Positions 1-8,141 of a DNA stretch of 36,006 nucleotides are shown here, one piece after another. This stretch comes from Sphingomonadales bacterium. GTDB lineage: Bacteria > Pseudomonadota > Alphaproteobacteria > Sphingomonadales > Sphingomonadaceae. The translations under genes were made by a program, and so were the position numbers. The first letter of the stretch is position 1. Every line of letters begins with the position of its first letter. The stretch is taken from the NCBI GenBank assembly GCA_027485735.1, contig JAIXQM010000007.1, positions 1 through 36,006 of the forward strand, given 5' to 3'. The notes beneath the pieces were generated by a model that worked only from the letters and a program-made list of their open reading frames with translations, was not told the DNA's origin and searched no databases.

Positions 1-90
1 ATGGATCGCGCTAGCATCGTCACATGACATCATCATAGCATCAGCACCGCCAGCATCCTCGCCAGCAGGACTCGCGGCTCACATCGCCGT

Positions 91-327
91 CAGCAAGATG
101 GGGTCGGAACAGCGCTTACTGAGATTGTGGCAATCGACACCAATGACTGCTTGTTGCGATCAGACGGCCCGCTGGTGGTCGCCATCGGAATAACGGACCT
201 CATTGTCGTTGCAACGGCGGACGCAATCCTGATCCTGCCGCGCGGCAGCAGCCAGGAGGTCAAGCGTGCAGTCGAGGCTCTGAAGCAACTGGGGCACGTC
301 ACGCTTGACCGGGCTGCTGGTGGGTGA
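91..327 (+). pseudogene. 3' remnant of mannose-1-phosphate guanylyltransferase
   Basis: The last ~75 codons read like the C-terminal end of a GDP-mannose pyrophosphorylase (mannose-1-phosphate + GTP to GDP-mannose): the stretch IDTNDCLLRSDGPLV followed by an 'IVVATADAILILPRG' strand and an SSQEVKRAVEALK helix is the family's closing pattern. The frame has a stop at 25-27, and the sequence just after it is repetitive (CATCAT runs) and does not resemble the enzyme. The whole catalytic N-terminal nucleotidyltransferase domain is therefore missing. The 3' end overlaps manA convergently by 29 bases. It fits the neighbouring mannose-activation genes, so the full enzyme was probably once here and has been lost or moved. 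A GTG at 127 could start a 66-residue peptide, but I regard this as a broken gene. Confidence 0.6.
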
Positions 328-1171
328 ACAGCGACAAATTGGCATTCTCGCCTGCGTAGGTCACCAGCATATCGATGCCCTGCATCAGCACCAGCCTTGT
401 ATTCGCGTCTACCAGCCAGACATTTCCTTGGGACAAGACTTCATTTTCCAGCCACCCCTGGCCGGCAAGCGGGATCAGCCATACGGGGCGATCAGCCGCG
501 GCATCGAGAAAACCGACGAGCGGTGCCGTCCAGCGCTCCACAACAAACCTGGCCCCGGACAGCAGAAGGCGACGCCCCGGAGAGAGATCGCACGGTTCGA
601 AGATCGAGGTTAAAGGAACCGGATGCGCGACTGCTGTTCCGTCCTCAAGGTGAAGCGCGCGCGGACGACCATAGTCATAAAGCCGATATGTCAGATCGAC
701 ATTCTGCTGGATCTCAACAAGTACCAGCCCTGGCCCGATCGCGTGGACGGTGCCGGCAGGTGAGTAAAGGAAGTCACCCGCGCTGACGCGCTTCCAATCG
801 ATCAAGCGCTCGATCGTGCCGTCTTCGGCCGAAGCACGGAGTTCGGCGCGAGTCACTGCCTGGCGCAGCCCCAGGCCAATCGTCGCGCCCGGTTCTGCCC
901 ACAGGATTTGCCAGGCCTCGCTCTTGCCACGGCGCTGGCCACGCGCGCGCGCCTCCTGGTCATCCGGATGGACCTGGACCGACAGTTTCTCGCTTGTGAA
1001 GAGAAACTTGACAAGGAGTTCGGGGTCGCCTGCTGCGACCGATGGCGGGCACTCGAACCAGATTTCCCCAATGGTCGCATCGCCCTTCTGCATGTCCTCG
1101 AACCCGGGCCACAAGCGATGCCTGCCCCAGGGCTTTTCGATCGATCTGCGGACAAGGCGCACCACGGACAT
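299..1171 (-). CDS. manA: Mannose-6-phosphate isomerase, type I
   Basis: Predicted cytoplasmic, zinc-dependent interconversion of fructose-6-phosphate and mannose-6-phosphate, the entry step to GDP-mannose. The 290-residue protein shows the cupin zinc site of type I phosphomannose isomerases: Gln66 and His68 in VQVHPDD, Glu85 in KSEAWQI and His143 in GTVHAIG. Its short length matches the compact bacterial form rather than the ~400-residue E. coli enzyme. It is the last gene of the leftward operon, 40 bases after the phosphomannomutase. The ATG at 1171 precedes the conserved 'EKPWGRH' opening, so this start is natural. With the phosphomannomutase next door it supplies mannose-1-phosphate. The identification is firm; membership of the operon is inferred from spacing and strand. 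Confidence 0.9.
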   Translation of the reverse strand: MSVVRLVRRSIEKPWGRHRLWPGFEDMQKGDATIGEIWFECPPSVAAGDPELLVKFLFTSEKLSVQVHPDDQEARARGQRRGKSEAWQILWAEPGATIGLGLRQAVTRAELRASAEDGTIERLIDWKRVSAGDFLYSPAGTVHAIGPGLVLVEIQQNVDLTYRLYDYGRPRALHLEDGTAVAHPVPLTSIFEPCDLSPGRRLLLSGARFVVERWTAPLVGFLDAAADRPVWLIPLAGQGWLENEVLSQGNVWLVDANTRLVLMQGIDMLVTYAGENANLSLFTHQQPGQA

Positions 1172-1211
1172 CAGCGTCTGCCTTCAATCACGCGGCTGAA
1201 CCGATTCCTCG

Positions 1212-1958
1212 TCATGGTTGCAAGCAAGCGATGATGGCAAGCATAGCTGTCCGGGTCTCACCGACATCGCGCACTGCGATCGTGTCGATCCCTGCTTCGA
1301 AAACGGAATAGTCGTTGCCGCCGGGGAAGATGGCATCGCCAAGAAACAGCATGGCAGCAAAGGGGATACCGCTGTGCTCGGCCAGCTTGCGCATCCCATA
1401 GGCCTTGTCGATGCCCTCGCGCGTGATGTCGATTGAAGTCGATCCGCCGACGTTGACGGAAAGTCCTGGCAGCATGCGGCGCAGCGTTGCCTGCATCCGC
1501 TTTCGCTTGGCGAAATCGGGGTCCCACGCCTTCTTGGCTTCGAGTGGCGCCTGCTGGCCAAGTCCGGAAAAAGTGATCTGGCTGCCGCGGTCTTCAACCT
1601 GTTCACCCCAGGTCCGCTGGTCGTGGAGCTCGCATTCCACAACGGCGGCAACAATTGCCTGACGGATGCGAATTCGTTCCTCTTGCGAGAACACCTCGGC
1701 AAAGACCGGCTGCCAGGCACCAGCAAAGCGATAGAGCTTGGTCCCTGTCGTGGGAAGAATGAACAGGCGGTCAAATGCTGCTGACGACGGGAGCTGCGAT
1801 ACAAGCTGAGTTTCAAACTGCGGCCAGTCACCGCCTGAAATCACGGCCACACAGGCAAATTCCAGCAGCTTGCCAAGGAGCGCGCCCGTCGACCCGCTAA
1901 TTGCTTGCTTGCTTTCCGCAAGCGTGCCGTCAAGGTCGAATGCAACAAGCCGCTTCAT
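1212..1958 (-). CDS. Phosphomannomutase, eukaryotic/HAD type
   Basis: A 248-residue HAD-superfamily IIB protein that looks like the eukaryotic-type phosphomannomutase (mannose-6-phosphate to mannose-1-phosphate) rather than the bacterial ManB/AlgC fold. The nucleophile motif is FDLDGT (Asp8, Asp10), residues ~170-181 carry the GGSTSIDIT sugar-phosphate segment, and GDAIFPGGNDY at 207-217 is very close to the GDxTxPGGNDYE signature of that enzyme. The reading frame stays open back to 2201, but the ATG at 1958 directly precedes the conserved KRLVAFDLDGT strand and was chosen for that reason. It lies 151 bases after the Cof-type phosphatase and 40 before manA. A sugar phosphatase function is the main alternative. 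Confidence 0.8.
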   Translation of the reverse strand: MKRLVAFDLDGTLAESKQAISGSTGALLGKLLEFACVAVISGGDWPQFETQLVSQLPSSAAFDRLFILPTTGTKLYRFAGAWQPVFAEVFSQEERIRIRQAIVAAVVECELHDQRTWGEQVEDRGSQITFSGLGQQAPLEAKKAWDPDFAKRKRMQATLRRMLPGLSVNVGGSTSIDITREGIDKAYGMRKLAEHSGIPFAAMLFLGDAIFPGGNDYSVFEAGIDTIAVRDVGETRTAMLAIIACLQP

Positions 1959-2109
1959 GTGAAATTTCCCGCTGAATGCACACCCGCCCCGCGCCCGGCG
2001 CGGCTTGCCGGCACCGCGCACGAGGCTGCAGAAGTCCTTCTGGAGGATTCGCCACGGTTCCCGCTGCAGCCGTCTTCGGCCCATGCGGCCCGCCTGTCCG
2101 GCTTGCAGT

Positions 2110-2925
2110 TCATCGTGCGATTCTGGGAAGGATGAATGCGTCGACGGCGTGCGCAACACCATCTTCATCGTTTGAACGTGTGACCACGTCGGCGGCCGCA
2201 CGAACAGCAGGCGGACTCTGCCCCATGGCGATCGAAAAGCCAGCGTGCGCGAACATCGCCAGGTCGTTGCGCTGGTCGCCGATTACGGCGACTTCGTCGA
2301 GGCGCACGCCCGCTGCCGCTGCCAAGGCTGTCAGGCCATCACCTTTGTTGGCGCCAGGAGCGGTAACATCGAGATAGTAGAGCTGTGACCGGCCCACGGT
2401 TGCCGTGCTGCCAAGTATTGCCGTAAGCTGTTCGTCAAGACGGGCCAGCAGCGCGTGATTGTCGCTGACGCCCACAATCTTGTCGACATGGCAGAGCAGT
2501 CCGCTGAAGTCAGACTTGATGACCGGTTCGACGCAGGCAGATAGCCGTTCGCGTGGCACGTGGATTGCGTCCACCAGTTGGGCATACCAGTGCCCGCTAC
2601 GGAACAGCCATGGCGTCACTTCAGGGTGATCCAGCAGGTCCAATGCGCTTTTGGCCGACGCGGGCTCCAATTGCCTGGCCAGCAGGATCGAACCATCCGG
2701 CTGAAACAATGTGCCACCGTTGAACGCGCCCATGGCTTCGATCAGGTCCAGACTTCTCGCGATCGCAAACATGCCGCTCGGCGGGCGGGCGCTGATCAGG
2801 CTCACCCGCATCCCTGCATCGCGGACGCGCCTGATCGCTGCGACGACCGCGTGAGAAAGGCTCTTGTCGTGCCGGACGAGCGTGCCGTCGACATCACAAA
2901 CGAGAAGGCGAATGCTGTCGCTCAT
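2110..2925 (-). CDS. Cof-type HAD-IIB phosphatase
   Basis: A 271-residue HAD hydrolase of the Cof/YbiV class, members of which usually dephosphorylate sugar phosphates or flavin nucleotides. Visible motifs: CDVDGT with Asp11 and Asp13, SARP at 45-48 (motif II), Lys194 in the APGANKGDGL segment and GDQRND at 216-221 (motif IV). The cap domain of about 110 residues lies between. Its ATG overlaps the zwf stop as ATGA, so it is translationally coupled to glucose-6-phosphate dehydrogenase. In this operon it could act as a 6-phosphogluconolactonase substitute or remove a dead-end sugar phosphate; both are guesses. No separate pgl-like lactonase gene is visible in the operon. An upstream in-frame start at 3015 would sit deep inside zwf and was rejected. 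Confidence 0.8.
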   Translation of the reverse strand: MSDSIRLLVCDVDGTLVRHDKSLSHAVVAAIRRVRDAGMRVSLISARPPSGMFAIARSLDLIEAMGAFNGGTLFQPDGSILLARQLEPASAKSALDLLDHPEVTPWLFRSGHWYAQLVDAIHVPRERLSACVEPVIKSDFSGLLCHVDKIVGVSDNHALLARLDEQLTAILGSTATVGRSQLYYLDVTAPGANKGDGLTALAAAAGVRLDEVAVIGDQRNDLAMFAHAGFSIAMGQSPPAVRAAADVVTRSNDEDGVAHAVDAFILPRIAR

Positions 2926-4343
2926 CCGACAGGATGCCAATTTCGTCCGGCGCGGCGGATCAGAGCGTCGGCGCTTGCTGGCCCCGCACTGCCGGCGGCA
3001 TATTCCTGCGGCCATCCATGATCCCAGCGCTCGATCAGCGGCTGCAGCGCGCGCCAGCCAGCCTCGATCTGGTCAGCCCGCGGAAACAGCGTCTGGTCGC
3101 CGGTCAGCACATCGTAAAGCAAGGTTTCATAGCCGGTTCGGGAACCGAGTTTGAAATGGTCGGCGTAGTTCAAATTCATGGAGACCGGAGCCAGTTCGAG
3201 GGCTGGCCCTGGTCGTTTCATCATCAAATCGAGGCTGATCCCTTCATCAGGCTGTAGCTGCAGAACAAGCCGGTTGGCGGAAATGCCGGTTTGTCGGGAC
3301 AAGGAATGCGGCACATCCCGGAACTGGATCAGAATTTCAGTGTCGCGCGCCGCGAGGGCTTTGCCCGTTCGCAAGAAAAAGGGCACGCCGGACCAGCGCG
3401 GGGTGTCCACATGAACCTCCAGCGCGACGAAGGTTTCCGTTCGGCTGGCCGGATTGACGTTGATCTCCGCGAGATACGGCGAAACGGGCTGTCCCAGCAC
3501 ATCACCCGATCCATAGCGGCCCCGCGCCGCCTGATCGGGATCGACGGGTCGTATCGCAGAAATCACTCTGGCCTTTTCGTCGCGGACGGCTTCGGCATCC
3601 AAGCTGATCGGCGGTTCCATGCCGATCATGGCCAGCAACTGAAAAAGATGATTGGGCACCATATCGCGGAGGGCACCAGTTTCATCATAGAACTTGCCAC
3701 GGCTGCCAACGGTCAGCGTTTCTGCAACTGTGATCTGGACGTGATCAATGTAACAGCTATTCCAAATCGCTTCAAAGACCGTGTTCGCGAAGCGGAGGAG
3801 CATGATGTTCCGAACGGTCTCCTTGCCCAGAAAATGGTCAATCCGATAAATCTGTTCCTCCCTGGCACGGGCAAGTATCTGTCGATTGAGCGCTTGGGCG
3901 CTGGCGAGATCGGTGCCGAACGGCTTTTCAATCACCACGCGCCGAAAGCCTCCTATCTCATCCAGAAGGCCCCCCTTTCCCAGTGAATCAATGATTGGGC
4001 CGAAAAACTGGGGGGCGGTCGCAAGATAGAAAATGGCGTTGCCCTTCAATTCGCTGACCAGCGTCGCAAACAGTTGCGGATCGCTGAATTCACCCTTCTG
4101 ATAATGCACGTGCTCGCGAATTCGGCTCCAGCCGGGAATCGGGCCGACCAGTTCGTCCAGCCTGCAGCGCAGCCCGTCATCATCAAGATCATGATGGCTC
4201 ACGCCGAGCAGCCTGGTTCCGGGGGCGAGCAGGCCTGACCCGGCGAGACTGGCCATCGCTGGCATGAGCAGTCTGCTGGCCAGATCGCCCAATACCCCGA
4301 AAATCACAAGGTTTGCCGCCGGCGCGACAGGCGAAGCGTTCAT
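2922..4343 (-). CDS. zwf: Glucose-6-phosphate 1-dehydrogenase
   Basis: First step of the oxidative pentose phosphate pathway: glucose-6-phosphate + NAD(P)+ to 6-phosphogluconolactone. The 473-residue protein has the N-terminal Rossmann motif [11 protein letters not shown] (canonical GxxGDLA, but with VL where Ala/Ser-Thr/Ser is usual), [11 protein letters not shown], and the active-site signature RIDHFLGKE near residue 166, whose His and Lys bind and activate substrate. Length is slightly below the ~490 typical of bacterial enzymes. The ATG at 4343 overlaps the gnd stop as ATGA, and its own stop overlaps the next ATG the same way. The in-frame TTG/ATG-less extension to 4499 lies inside gnd and is not credible. 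It is probably a second copy beside a housekeeping zwf, which cannot be checked here. Confidence 0.93.
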   Translation of the reverse strand: MNASPVAPAANLVIFGVLGDLASRLLMPAMASLAGSGLLAPGTRLLGVSHHDLDDDGLRCRLDELVGPIPGWSRIREHVHYQKGEFSDPQLFATLVSELKGNAIFYLATAPQFFGPIIDSLGKGGLLDEIGGFRRVVIEKPFGTDLASAQALNRQILARAREEQIYRIDHFLGKETVRNIMLLRFANTVFEAIWNSCYIDHVQITVAETLTVGSRGKFYDETGALRDMVPNHLFQLLAMIGMEPPISLDAEAVRDEKARVISAIRPVDPDQAARGRYGSGDVLGQPVSPYLAEINVNPASRTETFVALEVHVDTPRWSGVPFFLRTGKALAARDTEILIQFRDVPHSLSRQTGISANRLVLQLQPDEGISLDLMMKRPGPALELAPVSMNLNYADHFKLGSRTGYETLLYDVLTGDQTLFPRADQIEAGWRALQPLIERWDHGWPQEYAAGSAGPASADALIRRAGRNWHPVG

Positions 4344-5326
4344 CGCGAACCCTCGACATGGCCGCCAAAACCAAAGCGCATCGCCGAGAGCAGCTTCTCT
4401 CCAAACGTGTGCTCCTCCCGGCTGCGATAGCGCGCGAAAAGGGCGGCAGCCAGTACGTTGGCAGGCACGGATTCCTCCATCGCCGCTTCGATCGCCCAAT
4501 GTCCCTCGCCGGAATCGGCGACATGGCCGGAAAACTGGCCGAGCGTCCCGTCCCTGGCCAGCGCCGCGGCTGTGAGGTCAAGCAACCAGGAAGAGATGAC
4601 GCTGCCACGCCGCCACACTTCGGCGATATCGGGCAGCGCGAGATCATAGCGTTCGATCTCGGGCAACGCGTCAGAATTCCTGCTCCTGAGGATGTCAAAC
4701 CCTTCTGCATAGGCCTGCATCAGGCCGTATTCGATGCCATTGTGCACCATCTTGACAAAGTGCCCCGAGCCCGCAGGCCCTGTATGGAGATAACCCTGTT
4801 CGGCCCGTGGATCATGGCCGCCATCCTGGCTGCGGTCGGGCGTTCGCGCGATGCCCCCTGTTCCGGGTGCCAGTGTCGCGAAGATGGGATCGAGCCAGTC
4901 AACGATGGCCCCCTCGCCCCCAATCATCATGCAGTAGCCACGCTCCAGACCCCAGATCCCGCCCGAGGTCCCAACGTCAACATAGTGGAGGCTCCTCTCC
5001 CTCAGCGCGTGTGCACGCCGGATATCGTCCTTGTAGAAACTGTTGCCACCATCGATGATGACGTCGCCGGCGGCAGCGATCTGGCTCAGCGCCTCGATCG
5101 TGTCTTCGGTTGGCGCGCCAGCGGGCAGCATCACCCAGAAGATGCGCGGTTGTGGCATTTTGGCGACCGCTTCCTGCAAGGACGCCACGCCCGTTGCGCC
5201 CTCGTCGACCAGGTTGGCGACAGCTTCATCATTGCGGTCAAAGACAAGAAGCTCATGGCCGCCGCGCATCAGGCGGCGGGCAATATTTGCTCCCATTCGG
5301 CCAAGTCCGATCATTGCAAGGCGCAT
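4340..5326 (-). CDS. gnd: 6-phosphogluconate dehydrogenase, short form
   Basis: Oxidative decarboxylation of 6-phosphogluconate to ribulose-5-phosphate. At 328 residues it belongs to the short (YqeC/GntZ-like) class, not the ~470-residue class. Motifs: [14 protein letters not shown] (dinucleotide-binding glycines at 7-12), DGGNSFYKD near 92, [13 protein letters not shown] near 118, and the catalytic Lys192 and Asn196 in HFVKMVHNG. The second beta strand ends in Asp30 (VFDRND) where NADP-preferring enzymes have the neutral NRT pattern, so NAD+ preference is likely by family reasoning. It starts 10 bases after the tal-pgi stop and its stop overlaps zwf as ATGA. Within the operon it completes the oxidative branch. 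Confidence 0.92.
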   Translation of the reverse strand: MRLAMIGLGRMGANIARRLMRGGHELLVFDRNDEAVANLVDEGATGVASLQEAVAKMPQPRIFWVMLPAGAPTEDTIEALSQIAAAGDVIIDGGNSFYKDDIRRAHALRERSLHYVDVGTSGGIWGLERGYCMMIGGEGAIVDWLDPIFATLAPGTGGIARTPDRSQDGGHDPRAEQGYLHTGPAGSGHFVKMVHNGIEYGLMQAYAEGFDILRSRNSDALPEIERYDLALPDIAEVWRRGSVISSWLLDLTAAALARDGTLGQFSGHVADSGEGHWAIEAAMEESVPANVLAAALFARYRSREEHTFGEKLLSAMRFGFGGHVEGSR

Positions 5327-5336
5327 GAAAACCCTT

Positions 5337-8141
5337 TCAGCTCATGGCGGATTGAAGGGCGGCGACCAACGCTACCATGCCGCCGCCACCCTGTTTCAGA
5401 TGGATGCAAAGTACACGCCTGCCGCGCGATTCGAGCACTTCGGCGTCGCCGCGCGCTTGCGCAACCTGAACTGTCCCGAAGCTGGTGCGTCTGCCCGGGA
5501 TCGCCAGGTCGGGATATGGATCACGTGTTATGACGAGGAAAACACCCGACCCAGGCCCGCCTTTGTACGCTTGGCCGGTCGAATGCAGAAAGCGCGGGCC
5601 AAAGCCGGCGACCGTGGCCACGCCCTTGGCGTCGCGGACGATTGTGCGCATTTCGGCAAGGCGAGCGGCATTGGCGGCACTACGCTCGACATAGGCCAGG
5701 AACCCCGCGTATCCCCCGGGTTCAAGCCCGGCGAAATGCTGGCGGAGCAGTTCAACCGGGTCATTGGTGGCGGATTCTCCTCGATTGCCGGTCAGAACCT
5801 GGATATCGGCATTTTCGGCAGCCACCCTGCGCGGCTCCAGCGCTCCCGTCGCTTCGCAGTTGGCAACCAGCCTGCGCGTGGCGATCTTGGCGTCTTCGAC
5901 GTCGGGTTGATCAAACGGGTTGACCCCGATCACCGCGGCGGCAACCGCGGTTGCGACTTCCCAACGGAAAAATTCCTGGCCGATGAATTCGCGTTTGGCG
6001 ACCATGATGGTTACCACCGGTTGACCAAGGCCGATCAAGCTTTTGACCAGCCCGTCCACGGCTTGGTCGGCATTGCCGGCAAGGTGGAGGTAGATGAACA
6101 GCCGATCCCCGCCGTAGCTTTCGGGGGTGCCAATCGGTTCAAGGTCAACCGGGATGATCCCCTTGCCCTGCTTGCCGGTCGATTCTGCCAGCAGTTGTTC
6201 GAGCCATGCACCCAGCGGGGCCAGTTCTGCCGACGCCAGGATTGTCAACTTGTCCCGACCGGCAATCGCAGCCTCGCCAATGATTGCGCCAAGGCGGATG
6301 CCAGGATTGCCCGCCGCCGGGACGTCATCGCCGCACGCCTGCACCATGGGCTCTGTCGACGCGAGAAACGTGCGCGTGTCGATGCCCATCACTGCAGCAG
6401 GCACCATGCCGAATGCCGACAATACCGAATATCGGCCGCCGATTGTCGGATCCCCTTCGAAGATCATCGCAAACCGATCCTTGCCGGCCGACGTCGCGAG
6501 CTTCGAACCCGGATCGGTGACTGCGATGAAGCGGCTGCCATCCCCGCCCGAAAGCTCCCAGAAAAAGCTGCGAAGCAATTCCGGCTCCATCGTCGTGCCG
6601 GATTTTGAGGCAATGATGAAGATGCAGTCATCCGGATTGATGGCGTTGGAGATGGCGGCAATCTCATCCGGATCGGTTGTGTCGAGCACGTGCAGGCGCG
6701 GGTTGCCGTCGCTGCTGCCCAGGACAAGTGACAGCACTTCGGGTCCAAGACTGGACCCTCCCATACCCAGCAATACCGCATCCCGGTGCGCCTTCGCCTT
6801 GGCACGCAGTGACTCAAATCGATCAACGTCGGACTTCGCGACATCAGCGGCGGAGAGCCAGCCGAGCCACTGGCCTTCGCTCCGACCGGTCCAAAGCGTT
6901 GAGTCACCCTGCCAGAGGCGGCGCGCCCAGCCGCCTGTTCGCGCTGTCTCCAGCCGTGCTGCCACCGCCCGCGCTAGCTGCGCGGGCAACGCAGCCGTTA
7001 TCGCGTTCTGACGGTCGCCCAGAACAAGGGCGCGCTTGTCGGCCAGCGCGACCAAAAGCCGGTCCATGGCGTCGGCAAAGCGGGCGATCCCGTGGCTCAA
7101 GAGGTCGGTCGCAAGTTCTCCGGGTTCAAGCCCGAGACGTTGCGCTTCAGCCAAGATCCGATGGGCGTTCTCGATGTTCTCTGGAAGCGTGATCTCCACG
7201 GTGCCATGGTCGATGAAGGCGTCCATCGTACCAGGTGCCATTGTGTTGACCGTTTCCGGTCCGATGAGCGTATCGACGTAGAGCGTGTCGGGAAAGGCAG
7301 GGCTCTTCATGCCTGTCGACGCCCACAATAGTCGTTGCGGCATCGCGCCCCTAGCGGCAAGAGCCTGCCACCGCGCACCCGAAATCATTTCGCGATACCA
7401 CGCATAGGCCAGTTTCGCGCTGGCAACTGCGACCTTGCCGCGGATCGCGTCGCAGGCCTCGATGTGGTGGTCGCCGGCCTTCATGCGCGCATCCACCACC
7501 TCGTCGATCCGCATGTCGATCCGGCTGACAAAGAAGCTGGCGACGCTGGCGATTCGGTCCACCGGCAGTCCAGCTTCCACCCGCGCCTCAAGCCCGGCAA
7601 GGTACGCCTCAGCCACGGCCTGATAGGCTTCGAGCGAGAACAAGAGTGTTACGTTGATGTTGACGCCCTCCGCAATCAGCAGGCGGATGGCAGGCAATGC
7701 AGCCGCGGTGCCCGGCACCTTGACCATCAGGTTTGGCTCGTTGACGGTCGTCCACAGCCGTCGCGCTTCCGCAATCGTTGCGTCCGTCAGGTCGGCAAGA
7801 CCGGGGGAAAGTTCGAGGCTGACAAAACCGTCCCTGCCTGACGTCCGTTCGTATGTGGGCCTCAGATCAGCCGCTGCAGCCTTGGTATCTGCGATCACCA
7901 GGTTTTCGTAGATATCCTGCACGCGCACATTTGCGGTCGCGAGCAGCGCCTTGATCTCGTTGTCATAGGCGTCATCGCCGCCGATTGCCTTTTCGAATAT
8001 CGACGGGTTGGACGTCACGCCGGTTACGCCGTGCGCCTCGATCAGCGAGCGCAAGCCGCCGGCCCGCAGGAACTTGCGGTCGATGAAGTCCAGCCAGACA
8101 GCCTGGCCAAGTTCGCCGAGCTGCTTCAGACGACTGCTCAT
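5337..8141 (-). CDS. Bifunctional transaldolase / glucose-6-phosphate isomerase
   Basis: A 934-residue natural fusion. Residues ~1-370 are transaldolase: [13 protein letters not shown] near 33-45 and the Schiff-base lysine in NLMVKVPGT near 140. Residues ~380-934 are phosphoglucose isomerase: [12 protein letters not shown] near 458, [10 protein letters not shown] near 512, NPFDQPDVE, and the closing [14 protein letters not shown]. It would transfer dihydroxyacetone units in the non-oxidative pentose phosphate pathway and then convert fructose-6-phosphate back to glucose-6-phosphate, closing a cycle with zwf and gnd. Such fusions are known in acetic acid bacteria and sphingomonads. The ATG at 8141 overlaps the transketolase stop as ATGA. 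The in-frame extension to 8510 lies inside tkt and was rejected. Confidence 0.93.
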   Translation of the reverse strand: MSSRLKQLGELGQAVWLDFIDRKFLRAGGLRSLIEAHGVTGVTSNPSIFEKAIGGDDAYDNEIKALLATANVRVQDIYENLVIADTKAAAADLRPTYERTSGRDGFVSLELSPGLADLTDATIAEARRLWTTVNEPNLMVKVPGTAAALPAIRLLIAEGVNINVTLLFSLEAYQAVAEAYLAGLEARVEAGLPVDRIASVASFFVSRIDMRIDEVVDARMKAGDHHIEACDAIRGKVAVASAKLAYAWYREMISGARWQALAARGAMPQRLLWASTGMKSPAFPDTLYVDTLIGPETVNTMAPGTMDAFIDHGTVEITLPENIENAHRILAEAQRLGLEPGELATDLLSHGIARFADAMDRLLVALADKRALVLGDRQNAITAALPAQLARAVAARLETARTGGWARRLWQGDSTLWTGRSEGQWLGWLSAADVAKSDVDRFESLRAKAKAHRDAVLLGMGGSSLGPEVLSLVLGSSDGNPRLHVLDTTDPDEIAAISNAINPDDCIFIIASKSGTTMEPELLRSFFWELSGGDGSRFIAVTDPGSKLATSAGKDRFAMIFEGDPTIGGRYSVLSAFGMVPAAVMGIDTRTFLASTEPMVQACGDDVPAAGNPGIRLGAIIGEAAIAGRDKLTILASAELAPLGAWLEQLLAESTGKQGKGIIPVDLEPIGTPESYGGDRLFIYLHLAGNADQAVDGLVKSLIGLGQPVVTIMVAKREFIGQEFFRWEVATAVAAAVIGVNPFDQPDVEDAKIATRRLVANCEATGALEPRRVAAENADIQVLTGNRGESATNDPVELLRQHFAGLEPGGYAGFLAYVERSAANAARLAEMRTIVRDAKGVATVAGFGPRFLHSTGQAYKGGPGSGVFLVITRDPYPDLAIPGRRTSFGTVQVAQARGDAEVLESRGRRVLCIHLKQGGGGMVALVAALQSAMS

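Noticed and set aside
2202-3015. Longer start for the Cof-type phosphatase (301 residues)
   Set aside because: The extra 30 residues are a shadow of zwf; ATG 2925 overlaps the zwf stop and precedes the HAD motif.
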